Of a stretch of DNA of 41,484 nt, positions 14,911 through 24,250 are shown in pieces. How positions within the stretch are numbered: the first letter of the stretch is position 1; every line of letters starts with the position of its first letter. The notes below the pieces were generated by a model, which made no database searches, was not told the origin of the DNA, and saw only the letters and a list, made by a program, of their open reading frames with translations. Source of the DNA: Nitrospira sp. (GTDB lineage Bacteria; Nitrospirota; Nitrospiria; Nitrospirales; Nitrospiraceae); NCBI GenBank assembly GCA_013140455.1, contig JABFSU010000031.1, forward strand, positions 1-41,484, given 5' to 3'. Both the position numbers and the translations under genes were made by a program.

Positions 14911-16002
14911 GTGATTCTACGAACACTACTCGACCGGTATATTTTCACAGAACTACTCGCCCCGTTCGGGCTGAGCCTGGGTGCGCTGTGCTTCGTGATG
15001 CTCACCCGAGAGCTGTTGCGCCTGGTCGAGCTCTTAGTATCAAAAGGGGTCGGCCTCTGGTCGGTGCTAAAAGTCTTCGCCACGCTCCTCCCGTCATTTC
15101 TGGTCCTGACACTACCCATCGCCGGCATCATCGCTTCAATCACGGCCTTCGGACGCCTCTCCTTCGACAAGGAGCTCGTGGCCATGCGGGCTGCAGGACT
15201 CAGCCTCTACCGATTGACCCAGCCGGTCCTCTTATTTGCCCTCTCGGTCTTCACTCTGACGCTCGTCCTCTCCCAATGGGGTCAACCCTGGAGCTCGGTC
15301 AATCTAAAGAAAGTCGCGCTCAACCTCCTTCGCGATCAGCTGGTCTTAGCCCTGGAACGAGGCACCTTCAATGAACCCGTTCCCAAATTGGTGATCTATA
15401 TTCCCGATAGCGGATCCGGGCAGGCGACGCCCGGCATCTTCGTCTCGGACGAGCGCAGCGCTGATGAACCTCGGATTATCGTGGCCGATGACTTTCAGGT
15501 CCTCATGGATCCCGAGCATGAGCAGGTCGCCCTTCGGCTCGTGAACGGCGTCATTCATAGCCAGCCGGATGTCGTCGATCAATATCAACAGGTCTCGTTT
15601 GCCAGTTATGACCTGAAGATGAGTCTTACCCAAAGCGGCTATGCCACGACTGAAGAGCGTCCGACCTACGCTTCGATTCAGGCCCAACTGACGGCCAGCC
15701 AAGGGAAGGACACACAGGCCCTGCGTCGCCTGATGGAATACTACAAAGACTTGGCCTTTCCGACCGCCTCTCTGGTGTTCTGCTTACTGGGGGTTCCGGT
15801 CGGCATTGTCTCCAAGCGATCGGGACGGATGGGCGGCTTCGCGGTCGGTGTACTGATCGTCGTCGCATACTACATTTTGAATATCGCCTGCGAATTCCTC
15901 GTCACCACGCTCTGGATCTCTCCGTTTGCCGGCGCCTGGATGCCGAACGGATTGTTCGCGCTCCTCACCGTCTGGCTGTTCTGGAAGATGAGTTACGAAT
16001 AA
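14911..16002 (+). CDS. lptF: LPS export permease LptF
   Basis: 363-residue inner-membrane permease of the LptB2FG ABC transporter, which extracts LPS from the inner membrane and drives it along the Lpt bridge. It shows the LptF/LptG (YjgP/YjgQ) layout: three N-terminal membrane helices (about 14-36, 55-78, 98-120), a periplasmic beta-jellyroll region (about 130-265) and three C-terminal helices (about 270-360) including FPTASLVFCLLGVPVGIVSKRSGRMGGFAVG. ILRTLLDRYIFTELLAPF is a typical N-terminus. The start is GTG at 14911. lptG follows after 5 nt. Confidence 0.93.
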   Translation: MILRTLLDRYIFTELLAPFGLSLGALCFVMLTRELLRLVELLVSKGVGLWSVLKVFATLLPSFLVLTLPIAGIIASITAFGRLSFDKELVAMRAAGLSLYRLTQPVLLFALSVFTLTLVLSQWGQPWSSVNLKKVALNLLRDQLVLALERGTFNEPVPKLVIYIPDSGSGQATPGIFVSDERSADEPRIIVADDFQVLMDPEHEQVALRLVNGVIHSQPDVVDQYQQVSFASYDLKMSLTQSGYATTEERPTYASIQAQLTASQGKDTQALRRLMEYYKDLAFPTASLVFCLLGVPVGIVSKRSGRMGGFAVGVLIVVAYYILNIACEFLVTTLWISPFAGAWMPNGLFALLTVWLFWKMSYE

Positions 16003-16007
16003 CCACG

Positions 16008-17099
16008 ATGACGATTCTCTTTCGCTACATTCTTCGCGAGTACGCCAAGATCTTCCTGATGTGCTTTTCAGGACTGATGACCATCTACCTCGTCATCGAC
16101 TTTTTCGAAAAAGTCCGCCGCTTTCTCAAATTCGACGCCAACATGGTCGACGTCCTCACCTATTTTGTGCTGAAGACTCCGGCGATATCGTTTCAAATTA
16201 CCCCGCTGGCGATTCTCATGGCGACGCTCCTGACCCTGGGGCTCCTCGCGCGCAATAATGAAATCACCGCCATGCGAAGTTGCGGGATCAGTTTGACCTG
16301 GATTGCCTCCCCCTTCCTCATCTTCGCCGCTTGCATTTCCTTGATCCTGTTGAGCTTCAGCTCAACGGTGATTCCGCTGGCCTTAGAAAAAGCCGAGGAG
16401 ATCAGGCTCATCCGCATTGAAAAGAAGCCGGCCCCCATGGCCGTCAAAGCGCCTCGCCCCTGGATCCGCATGGGGTCGGACAGCCTCATGCACGTTGCAG
16501 AAGTCGAGATCGGCGGAATGGTTCTCCATCGAGTTCATCTCTATCACTTTCACAACGGGTTTCGATTAGACCGGATGACCGAAGCCGCGACCGCGACCTA
16601 TACCCCTGACGGATGGATGCTCCAGAACGGAAACCAGCGGCGGTTCCACCCCGACGGATCGGTGGCGCTCGTCCAATTCGGACAGCAACCGGTCGAGTTG
16701 TCACTGATCCCCGATGACTTTTCGACCTGGCTGGCCGGAGACTCCGAAACGATGACCATCAGAGATATTCGCGGATACATGAGCCGCTTTAAGAATGAAG
16801 GGAGTTCGTTTGCCCGTCTTCTGACCGACTATTACGGGCGCCTCGCTTTTCCCTTCGTCGCGGTCATCATGGTGATCGTCGGCATTGCCCTCAGTCTCCG
16901 TCGAAGCGGTGTGCGCGGCGGCACGATGGCGGTGGGGATCGGCCAGGCCTTTGTGGTGGGGTTCTGTTACTGGACCACGCACTCCATCGCGATTGCCTTA
17001 GGACGAGGCGGGCTGCTGGCCCCGATGCTGGCCGGCTGGATCGCCAATCTGCTCTTTGCAAGCTTTGGACTCTACCTTCTACTCAAAGTGCGCTACTGA
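16008..17099 (+). CDS. lptG: LPS export permease LptG
   Basis: 363 residues, partner of LptF in the LPS extraction transporter. The N-terminus ILFRYILREYAKIFLMCF and the first helices (about 13-33, 58-80, 95-117) match the YjgP/YjgQ family; the periplasmic domain covers about 125-265, and the C-terminal helices carry FPFVAVIMVIVGIALSLRRSGVRGG. It starts at ATG 5 nt after lptF, so the two are co-translated. The calls F and G follow gene order and N-terminal resemblance; they could be swapped. Confidence 0.9.
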   Translation: MTILFRYILREYAKIFLMCFSGLMTIYLVIDFFEKVRRFLKFDANMVDVLTYFVLKTPAISFQITPLAILMATLLTLGLLARNNEITAMRSCGISLTWIASPFLIFAACISLILLSFSSTVIPLALEKAEEIRLIRIEKKPAPMAVKAPRPWIRMGSDSLMHVAEVEIGGMVLHRVHLYHFHNGFRLDRMTEAATATYTPDGWMLQNGNQRRFHPDGSVALVQFGQQPVELSLIPDDFSTWLAGDSETMTIRDIRGYMSRFKNEGSSFARLLTDYYGRLAFPFVAVIMVIVGIALSLRRSGVRGGTMAVGIGQAFVVGFCYWTTHSIAIALGRGGLLAPMLAGWIANLLFASFGLYLLLKVRY

Positions 17100-17169
17100 C
17101 CACAGGTTGACTGCATGCAGACCTTCCGGTAAGTAGTGGGAACGCATCTGCGAATGAGGAGTATGACGC

Positions 17170-18426
17170 GTGGCTAGTCGGGTAGTAATCACAGGGCTCG
17201 GAGTGGTCTCGCCGATCGGTATCGGTGTCAGCACCTTCTGGAAATCGGCCATGGCCGGGCAGTCTGGCATTTCGACGATTACCTCGTTCGACCCGTTTCC
17301 CATGGACGGCTACCGCTCGAAGATCGCCGGCCAAATCCGGAACTTCTCCGCCGAACAACATATCGGCTCCTCGCACGGCGACCGTGTCGACCGGTACGCG
17401 CAGTTTGCCCTTGCGGCAAGCCGTGAAGCGCTGTCTGATTCGGGCATGCAGATGGAGAAAGAATCGCCCCATCGCGTGGGTGTCATTGTGGGAGCCGGTA
17501 TGGGCGGCATGGTGATGGGCGAACGGGAAATTACGCAACTCTATCTGCATCAGAAGCCACACCGCGTCCATCCCAACTTTATCCCGGTTATCACGCTGAA
17601 TTCGGCATCCGGAATTGTGGCCATGGCCACCGGCGCCAAAGGGCCCAACTTTACGATTTCAACGGCCTGCTCATCCAGCGCCCATGCGCTCGGCCAAGCC
17701 TGGTACTGCATTCGAACCGGACAAGCCGATGCCGTCATCGTCGTCGGCGCCGACGCGAGCATTACGCCGCTCGTCTTCGCAGGATTCTGTTCGCTGCGCG
17801 CCCTCTCCAGCAAATTCAACGAACAACCAGAACGGGCGTCCCGCCCGTTCGACCGGAACCGGGACGGATTTGTGATGGGAGAAGGCGCGGGGTCCTTGAT
17901 TGTGGAATCCCTTGCCCATGCCAGAAGACGCAAAGCGCGCATCTACGCGGAGCTCGCCGGCTATGCGGCAACCAGCGAAGCCTATCATATGGTCATCCCC
18001 CGCGAAGACGGCGAGGAAGTCGCGACCACCATGAGGCTCGCGTTGAAGGCCGCTGATGTCAGCTCGTCAGAAGTGGACTACATCAACGCCCATGCCACGT
18101 CGACCAACATCGGCGATGCCGTCGAGTCAAAAGCGATCCGAGCACTGTTTAAGAATCGCGCGGATAAGATCGCCATCAGCGCCACCAAATCACTGGTCGG
18201 CCATACCCTGGGAGCCGCCGGTGCCATCGGGGCCATCGCCACCACCTTAGCGATCCATACAGGACAGATCCATCCCACGGCCAATTACGATGACCCTGAT
18301 CCCGACTGCCGGTTGAACGGGATCAGCCGTGACCCGCAAGAAAAAAAGATTCGCGCCGCGCTGCTGAACGCCTTCGGATTCGGCAGCAACAATGCCGCGG
18401 TCGTGTTGAAACGATTTCGTGCCTAA
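17170..18426 (+). CDS. fabF: Beta-ketoacyl-ACP synthase II (FabF-like)
   Basis: 418-residue condensing enzyme that extends acyl-ACP by two carbons. The catalytic triad is complete: C167 in ISTACSSSAHA, H308 in NAHATSTNIGD and H345 in SLVGHTLGAAGA. Length fits FabF. GTG at 17170 follows GAGGAG. The gene lies between the LPS permeases and a dedicated ACP plus lpxD, so it may make the hydroxyacyl or very-long acyl chains needed for lipid A rather than serve general fatty acid synthesis. Several positions differ from housekeeping FabF, which fits a specialised paralogue, but a copy elsewhere in the genome cannot be checked. Confidence 0.93.
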   Translation: MASRVVITGLGVVSPIGIGVSTFWKSAMAGQSGISTITSFDPFPMDGYRSKIAGQIRNFSAEQHIGSSHGDRVDRYAQFALAASREALSDSGMQMEKESPHRVGVIVGAGMGGMVMGEREITQLYLHQKPHRVHPNFIPVITLNSASGIVAMATGAKGPNFTISTACSSSAHALGQAWYCIRTGQADAVIVVGADASITPLVFAGFCSLRALSSKFNEQPERASRPFDRNRDGFVMGEGAGSLIVESLAHARRRKARIYAELAGYAATSEAYHMVIPREDGEEVATTMRLALKAADVSSSEVDYINAHATSTNIGDAVESKAIRALFKNRADKIAISATKSLVGHTLGAAGAIGAIATTLAIHTGQIHPTANYDDPDPDCRLNGISRDPQEKKIRAALLNAFGFGSNNAAVVLKRFRA

Positions 18427-18456
18427 GCGACTCCCGACCCAAGAGGAATGACCACC

Positions 18457-18771
18457 ATGGCTGACCGAGTAATCGTCGACAAGATTATCCAGGCGCTCGC
18501 GGAATATCTGAAACGGGATGCCGGCACCATCAAAGCAGCGCACCATCTCCGCGATGACCTCGGCCTGGACTCCATGGCCGTGATTGAATTGCTGTACAAG
18601 ATCGAAGAAACCTTCGACCTCCAAATTCCTGATCAGGACCTGGTCGGCTTGGCTACCGTTGGCTCCGTCGCCTCATACGTCGAAGGACGCCTGTCACCGG
18701 CCAAGCCGGCCGCAAAGAAAGCGCCGAAGCCTACAACGACCAAGGCCCCCACGAAGCGGAAGGCGAAATGA
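18457..18771 (+). CDS. Acyl carrier protein with a lysine-rich tail
   Basis: 104 residues from the ATG at 18457, with AAGAGGA 9 nt upstream; an in-frame ATG at 18448 touches that ribosome site and is less likely. The 4'-phosphopantetheine attachment serine is S39 in the motif [17 protein letters not shown]. After the ACP fold (about 1-80) comes an unusual tail of Pro, Ala, Lys and Thr ([20 protein letters not shown] and onward), basic, while normal ACPs are short and acidic. Its stop overlaps the lpxD start (ATGATGA). It most likely carries the acyl chain for FabF and LpxD next door. Confidence 0.9.
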   Translation: MADRVIVDKIIQALAEYLKRDAGTIKAAHHLRDDLGLDSMAVIELLYKIEETFDLQIPDQDLVGLATVGSVASYVEGRLSPAKPAAKKAPKPTTTKAPTKRKAK

Positions 18772-19865
18772 TGAGAGCGCCCTCCCCCTCAGCACCGCTG
18801 ACACTCACTCAAGTCCATCAACTCGTCGGCGGGGAACTCCATGGAGATGGCGCGACCGCCCTCACAACCTTGGCAAGCCTCTCGGACGCCACCGCTCAAG
18901 CTTTGGCCTTCGTGGCTAATGACAAGGTCTTGCAGGTCAAAACCGGCATCACAGCCGGCGCACTCCTTGCCCATCGGCACTTGTCGGAGCTGACAATCCC
19001 GCACATCGTTGTTCCGAATCCCCAGCTCGCCTTTGCACAAGTTGCGCAACGCTTCTTTGTTCCCACCGTTGGTCCGCGAGGAATTGCGACAGACATAACC
19101 AGAGGCGAGCAGGTCGCCATCGGAGCGGACGTCTCCGTGTGGCCATTTGTCACTCTTGGCGATCGCGTCACCATCGGTGCGCGTGCGACCCTCTACCCCG
19201 GTGTCTTCGTGGGATCCGACTCGGTGATCGGAGATGATTCCATCCTGTATCCCAATGTCGTCGTGCGCGAAGGCTGCTGGATCGGCGCACGCGTGACCAT
19301 TCACAGTGGAACCGTGGTCGGGTCAGACGGCTTTGGATATGTGCAACACCAAGGCAAGCATGTGAAGATTCCTCAACTAGGAGGAGTCACGATTGAAGAC
19401 GATGTGGAAGTTGGAGCCAACGTCACGATCGATCGCGCCACGCTGGGACAGACGCTGATCAAGACCGGCACCAAGGTGGATAACCTCGTCCAGATCGCGC
19501 ACAACGTTACTATCGGCGCCTATTCCATTGTCGTTGCACAGGTCGGTATTGCCGGGAGTACGACCATCGGGCAGCATGTGATGATTGGAGGGCAGGCCGG
19601 GCTGGCGGACCACATTTCCATTGGAGATCAGGTCATGATTGCTGCACGGGCCGGAGTCAATCGGAGTCTCGAACCCAATCAGATCGTCTCCGGAGCGCCG
19701 GTCATGCCGCACGAAACCTGGATGAAAGCACAAGCCGTCATCCCCAGACTTCCGGAGCTACGCCAACTGGTGAGAAGTCTTGAACAGCGCGTGGCGACAC
19801 TGGAAAACCAGCTTGCCCAGACACCCAGCGCGTCAAAGAAACCGCCGGCACGTACCCGCAAGTAG
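18768..19865 (+). CDS. lpxD: UDP-3-O-acylglucosamine N-acyltransferase LpxD
   Basis: 365 residues. LpxD adds the N-linked 3-hydroxyacyl chain from acyl-ACP to UDP-3-O-acylglucosamine in lipid A synthesis. The N-terminal uridine-binding domain covers about 10-105, and the left-handed beta-helix of hexapeptide repeats about 106-325 ([22 protein letters not shown] and many more). The catalytic His is H245 in [14 protein letters not shown]-terminal helix ([19 protein letters not shown]) and a basic tail end the protein. The start overlaps the stop of the ACP gene, so acyl carrier and acyltransferase are coupled. Confidence 0.96.
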   Translation: MMRAPSPSAPLTLTQVHQLVGGELHGDGATALTTLASLSDATAQALAFVANDKVLQVKTGITAGALLAHRHLSELTIPHIVVPNPQLAFAQVAQRFFVPTVGPRGIATDITRGEQVAIGADVSVWPFVTLGDRVTIGARATLYPGVFVGSDSVIGDDSILYPNVVVREGCWIGARVTIHSGTVVGSDGFGYVQHQGKHVKIPQLGGVTIEDDVEVGANVTIDRATLGQTLIKTGTKVDNLVQIAHNVTIGAYSIVVAQVGIAGSTTIGQHVMIGGQAGLADHISIGDQVMIAARAGVNRSLEPNQIVSGAPVMPHETWMKAQAVIPRLPELRQLVRSLEQRVATLENQLAQTPSASKKPPARTRK

Positions 19866-19896
19866 CCTCGTCTGATTCAGGCCGGTCTCATTACCT

Positions 19897-20132
19897 CAGG
19901 ATGCTCAAAAAGGTCATGGTTCTCACCCGCCCAACCCCGTCGCGCCGAGACGCGCCGTTCCGCGGGCAAGGCCACAGCAAGCAAAGAGGCGAGGAGGTAC
20001 ATACCAAGCTACGCTTGATCCGCTCGCTTCGATCATATGCGAGCGGATAGGTACTTTGCCTCAAGTAGCTCTTTTTTTCGTTGAGTCTCTTTGTGAAGCG
20101 AGAACGCCGCTGGCGGCCTTTTCAGCATCCTG
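19897..20132. repeat. Palindromic intergenic element, 236 bp, Nitrospira-type
   Basis: The left end CAGGATGCTCAAAAAGGTC (19897-19915) matches in reverse complement the right end GGCCTTTTCAGCATCCTG (20115-20132) with few differences. Inside are a perfect 10-bp stem ATCCGCTCGC/GCGAGCGGAT (20018-20027 and 20039-20048) and flanking arms GAGGCGAGGAGGTAC/GTACTTTGCCTC, so the whole unit folds into a long branched hairpin. From memory, similar repeats occur between genes in Nitrospira genomes; this was not checked. It ends at the stop codon of the convergent gene and could end transcription from both sides. Confidence 0.65.
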
Positions 20133-20651
20133 CTAGACGCGACCCCGCCAGAAAAACAACCGCGCCCAATAGAATCCGGCCCATGGCAAGAGAATGGCTG
20201 GAACCATTGAGACTTGTCCGGTCGAAATCGCCAGCCAGGATCCGCCAAGCATTACCCCTACACCTAGCATATACGCCATAGGAATTAACGAACGCCCCGG
20301 ATGTGCCAAGGGAGACGGTTCAGGAATTTTCCCTCCCTTCCTGCCCTGCTTGGCCGTGGCCACTCGTATGCGGGCTGCCAGAACCTCTGGAAACGATTGT
20401 AGAAGATAGAAGTGATAGCGAGACTGCGCAAACCCCAACGCCGCGCCCAAGGCAATTAACCCCGTGCTCTGAAGGAATGTCCCCCACGTGTACTGATCGG
20501 TTGCAAAAAGCTGGTACCCCAGTCCAGCAACTCCACCGAGCATACTGACCAAGCCGACCAGCCCTGAAGGAATGAGGATGTATGTCTTAACGTAGTCGTG
20601 CGCGTGTTTCGTAATCTGTTCCGGCCGTTGTACGGTAATCAGTTTGGGCAC
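20133..20651 (-). CDS. Integral membrane protein of unknown function
   Basis: About 172 residues from the GTG at 20651, which has GAGG 5 nt before; a GTG two codons earlier is also possible. Membrane segments lie at about 25-50, 60-80, 118-138 and 143-163, with a basic cytoplasmic loop (RIRVATAKQGRKGGK) between the second and third. I do not recognise the family. It converges on lpxD across the palindromic element and has no operon partner. Confidence 0.7.
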   Translation of the reverse strand: MPKLITVQRPEQITKHAHDYVKTYILIPSGLVGLVSMLGGVAGLGYQLFATDQYTWGTFLQSTGLIALGAALGFAQSRYHFYLLQSFPEVLAARIRVATAKQGRKGGKIPEPSPLAHPGRSLIPMAYMLGVGVMLGGSWLAISTGQVSMVPAILLPWAGFYWARLFFWRGRV

Positions 20652-20657
20652 AATCAC

Positions 20658-21223
20658 CTCATTTGACTAGACACATAATCGAGACTATCACCAACCTTCC
20701 TGAAACCCCGCCACGACAACTGCCATCCCAAAGTCTCGCAGCCGCACAAGACTGGATCACCTGACTGGCAATGCCTCATTCGTCACGACAGGCTTGTCGT
20801 TCATCTTCTAACATTCATGATCACCAGGATCAATGTTCCCTTCTCACGCCCTAACCACCAAACGCCCATGCCCGTATAGCGAACAACACTGAGCGATCCG
20901 TTTCCCCTTGCTCTATCACAAGATTCGCCCTTCATTGCGGTATCTTCCAGCCTACAGCAGCATTCAGAAGCCGACCCGCGAAACGCGATATTCTCATGTC
21001 CACAAAATCTGTGTATGGCCTGTGGGTATCCATGTGGATGATGGCCCAACCAGCATCACAGGTGCCATCGCCACCTCTGTGCCTATTGTTTAGGCATGAC
21101 TTCATCTTTTATATCAATTGGATAGACTGCATCCGCTTGTGACAATATCCCACCACTAGCCATAGAGCTAGTGTGTGATATCAATGCGTTATGAGTGCAG
21201 CACCCACGTGTGGAGAGGAGGAA
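20658..21223. other. Intergenic stretch downstream of the chemosensory operon
   Basis: About 566 bases without a supported gene. The only clear structure is the hairpin at 21154-21173. Short open frames here have no family resemblance or ribosome sites. Confidence 0.4.
21154..21173 (-). terminator. Possible hairpin terminator of the chemosensory operon
   Basis: CACTAGC (21154-21160) and GCTAGTG (21167-21173) form a perfect 7-bp stem with a 6-nt loop about 50 nt after the last operon stop. No T-run follows on the minus strand, so efficient intrinsic termination is doubtful. Confidence 0.25.
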
Positions 21224-23299
21224 TCAGGCAGGAAGAATTTCTTCAATGGTCGCTCGCTCAAGACGTCCGAGATTCACCCATTGTTCAGCCATGGGAACCA
21301 GCGTCTTCAGGCGCAGTTCAAGAGCTTCGAGGCGAACGGGTAAAGACGTCACCTTTCGGTAAGCCGTGACCGTCAAGAACGACTTCAACCCTTGGAGAAA
21401 CATCATGATGGTCATCGCCTGAACCAACTTAGCCTGATCATGCAAAAACTCGACATGGCCAAGAATAGGATCAAGCTGAGAGGCCGTGACAAAGCTGGCG
21501 GCCTGCGCCCGAAGCGATGCAAGCGCCTCCGTCATTTGCGGGACACGCGAATGCACGGCCTGAAGAAAGTCATTATCCTGCCGATCCAAATCACGAAGAA
21601 TTCGCTCGATCATAGACACATCGACCGGCTCACCCACTTCTTCGGCACAATGAATCACCGCCTCCAACATGTCCCGTGCCGGTTGCATCGATCTCGATCG
21701 AGCCTTCTGCAGCTCACGCAACGCACTTAATAATGGGAGCGAGGAAAACTCGCGGTTCGGAACGATTTCGGGATGGATGTTATGTGTGGCCGTCTCCTCG
21801 CGTTCGACAGCACCCACCTCCTCCTCACGGACCACAGACACTTCTCCATCAATGAGCGTTCGCTCATCTCCCGCTGCGCTCTGGGAAGGAATGGATGCCA
21901 ACTGCCGAACAGCGGCAATAACTCGACTCAAACCCTGATGCAAATGCCGCAGAGACTCGGAAGCAACGGCAGTTTCTGCCCCGCCGACATCACGAAGGGT
22001 AGGCAGCAAGTTCGTCGCCATGGCCTCAATCTCATCGAGATGCACCGTGGCGGCAGACTTTGCCAGATTCGTGATCCCGTTGAGGACAATCCCGTAGACA
22101 TGCGAGCGAACCGGCCCCTCTTTGTCGGCACTGAGCCGTGCGAGGGCAGATTGAATTTGTGCGAGCCACTCGTGTGCCTCCAGCGCAAATAAACCCACGA
22201 CTTCCTTGTCAAACCCGGCATCGTCCAGGCTCAGCGTCTCTACTGCAGACTCTTGATCAAGGACAACTTCAGACTTCCCCCCATCTACCGCACCAGAGTG
22301 CCGCGCATGCTCCACGACACCTTGAATGGCAGTCGCAATAGCATCCAGACTCTCCAGGAGCGACGTAAACTGATCCGATGCCGCCCCCATCGGCACCGCC
22401 ACGTTTGGAACCTCCGGCGCAAACGTGAGACGCCCGACCACGGGAGCTTTGAGTGCTTCGATAATACTTACCAGCGGCGTCAGACTGAGATCGATATGCC
22501 GACTCTCGACGTGCCCCGCGTCTCCATGTTCATCTATCTCCACGATCGGCCGTAGCGGGTACTGCACATTGACTCCCACGACTGTCCCGGTTTCTCCAGT
22601 TGTCAGGCGAACGGTCGTCCCAAGAGGATACACCGACAGCTGCTCGACCAGCGCTTTGGTCATTTCCCGTGGAAATGTTGCCCGCTCTGCCACCAGCAAC
22701 TCTTTGATCGCCTCATGCGGAAATAGTCTTGGGCGATAGGGACGTTCGCTGATCAAGGCATCAAACACATCGGAGACACCGATGATCAGTGCCATCTCGC
22801 TGATTTGCCGCCCTTTCAATCGATTCGGATAGCCCAACCCATTGGTGCGCTCATGAGCCTGGCGAATCAATTCCGCCAGCCAGGTGTAGTCGGGCCCCGA
22901 CCGCTTGATCGCCTCGTACCCCAGTTCTGGATGTTGTTCGATCAGCGTTCGTTCGTCGGCTGTCAGCCGTCCGGCTTTCGTGAGCAGCGATTGAGGAACG
23001 GCAAATAATCCGATATCGTGTACCAACCCGGCCAGCGCGAGCCGTTCTAATTCGCGCCCATAGTATCCCAATCCCATCCCCACCTTCGTCGCCACGACGG
23101 CCACATTCACGAGATTCGTCAAGAGCGGCGATCCTGATGGACTGGAGAGCGCCATAACGATCAATTCACTGCTGCGCTTCAACGACGCGACCAGCGACGC
23201 CGCTAAGATCTCGAGTCGATCGAGTTGAATGCTCCGTTGACTTTGTATGGCCGAAGCGACAAGAGTCAGCTCGGCTTCTGCGTCCCTATACCATGTCAT
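21224..23299 (-). CDS. Degenerate HD-GYP protein fused to a His-less Hpt-like module
   Basis: 691 residues. An HD-GYP domain, normally a cyclic-di-GMP phosphodiesterase, covers about 40-215. H94-D95 are present (LVHDIGLFAVP), but the usual HDIGK lysine is Leu, and the HHExxDGxGYP motif reads AHERTNGLGYP (148-158), so one metal-binding His is Ala and Asp is Asn. About 220-290 resembles a small beta domain seen after some HD-GYP domains. From about 361 the protein copies the neighbouring Hpt-like protein: FDKEVVGLFALEAHEWLAQIQSAL against FQKELIALFAQEAQEWLQQIHVAL, but Gly replaces the phosphorylatable His. The C-terminal ends (QGLKSFLTV...ATIEEILPA) also match. It is probably a c-di-GMP sensor or scaffold rather than an enzyme. 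Confidence 0.85.
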   Translation of the reverse strand: MTWYRDAEAELTLVASAIQSQRSIQLDRLEILAASLVASLKRSSELIVMALSSPSGSPLLTNLVNVAVVATKVGMGLGYYGRELERLALAGLVHDIGLFAVPQSLLTKAGRLTADERTLIEQHPELGYEAIKRSGPDYTWLAELIRQAHERTNGLGYPNRLKGRQISEMALIIGVSDVFDALISERPYRPRLFPHEAIKELLVAERATFPREMTKALVEQLSVYPLGTTVRLTTGETGTVVGVNVQYPLRPIVEIDEHGDAGHVESRHIDLSLTPLVSIIEALKAPVVGRLTFAPEVPNVAVPMGAASDQFTSLLESLDAIATAIQGVVEHARHSGAVDGGKSEVVLDQESAVETLSLDDAGFDKEVVGLFALEAHEWLAQIQSALARLSADKEGPVRSHVYGIVLNGITNLAKSAATVHLDEIEAMATNLLPTLRDVGGAETAVASESLRHLHQGLSRVIAAVRQLASIPSQSAAGDERTLIDGEVSVVREEEVGAVEREETATHNIHPEIVPNREFSSLPLLSALRELQKARSRSMQPARDMLEAVIHCAEEVGEPVDVSMIERILRDLDRQDNDFLQAVHSRVPQMTEALASLRAQAASFVTASQLDPILGHVEFLHDQAKLVQAMTIMMFLQGLKSFLTVTAYRKVTSLPVRLEALELRLKTLVPMAEQWVNLGRLERATIEEILPA

Positions 23300-23341
23300 G
23301 GAAACTCATTCTCCCCTTCTTCCCAACCTGATCCGACCAGC

Positions 23342-24172
23342 CTAACGTGAATCCACGAGGCGCATAACCAGCGTCGAGTCGATGTGATCAACTTTCTCTT
23401 GCGCTCCGCTGAACAAGCAGAGATCGCAGAGCGCATTAATTAAGCGACAGACGCCGCCTGTGTGTCGATAAATCACTTCCGCTGCATCCATCGTAAAGAG
23501 CCTTCGCGTACGCCCCGCCGCTGCCAATCGGCCTTGAATGTAGGCCTGCGTTTCTTCTACATCAAACCGTTCCAGATGATATCGCACGGCAATCCGTTGC
23601 ATCAGCTGTGGAATACGCGCGATCCGTTCTCGAAGTTCCGGCTGGCCAAGCAACACGAGCGTCAACAGAAACCGATTATTCATCTGATAATTCATCAAGA
23701 GCCGGACCTCGTCAAAGATCCGATCCTCAAGAATCGTTTGAGCCTCGTCAATGACAAGGACCGTATCGACTCCCTGCCTGGCGTTCGACAGCAAGTGCTC
23801 ATTCAGACGCCTCAGCTGTACCGCCTTTGAGCCACCGACCGGCAAACCGAATTGATAGAGAATCTCCCCCAGAAATTGATTTTCAGGAAGCGAGGGGTTT
23901 GCCAGCAAGGCCACATCATACTTCGCCCTCGGCAGATTGAGAATCAGCGCACGGCTCAGAAGAGTCTTCCCGCTTCCAATCTCGCCGGTCAGCATGACGG
24001 CGCCCTTGCGAGCCTGAATCCCATATAAAATCCGCTGCCGGGCCTCCTCATGCTTGACTGAGGGAACATAAAAACGTGGGTCAGGAACATTTTCAAACGG
24101 CTGGGCCTCTAGCCCCCAATGCTGTTCGTACGCGAAAGGCACCGGCTCAGCAATTAGCACATCTGTCTCCAT
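23342..24172 (-). CDS. ExeA-like AAA ATPase
   Basis: 276-residue P-loop ATPase of the ExeA/GspA type. Walker A is GEIGSGKT (63-70), Walker B VLVIDEAQ (138-145), and the C-terminal part shows RTRRLFTMDAAEVIYRHTGGVCRLINALCD, the helical lid typical of this family. The N-terminal HWGLEAQPFENVPDPRFYVPS is the usual ExeA beginning. ExeA with ExeB moves the type II secretin; here the C-terminal peptidoglycan-binding and membrane parts of ExeA are absent. It lies between two genes that share a duplicated Hpt-like module, so it probably works in the chemosensory pathway. Confidence 0.9.
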   Translation of the reverse strand: METDVLIAEPVPFAYEQHWGLEAQPFENVPDPRFYVPSVKHEEARQRILYGIQARKGAVMLTGEIGSGKTLLSRALILNLPRAKYDVALLANPSLPENQFLGEILYQFGLPVGGSKAVQLRRLNEHLLSNARQGVDTVLVIDEAQTILEDRIFDEVRLLMNYQMNNRFLLTLVLLGQPELRERIARIPQLMQRIAVRYHLERFDVEETQAYIQGRLAAAGRTRRLFTMDAAEVIYRHTGGVCRLINALCDLCLFSGAQEKVDHIDSTLVMRLVDSR

Positions 24173-24250
24173 TCCATTTCCGCCTTACGAAGAAATCGGT
24201 TTCAAGGATACTCAGGGAGTGACCCAACCGAGCGGTACTGCGGGCCACCG

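Noticed and set aside
20801-21049. 82-residue minus-strand frame in the gap
   Set aside because: No family resemblance, no ribosome site and an isolated position.
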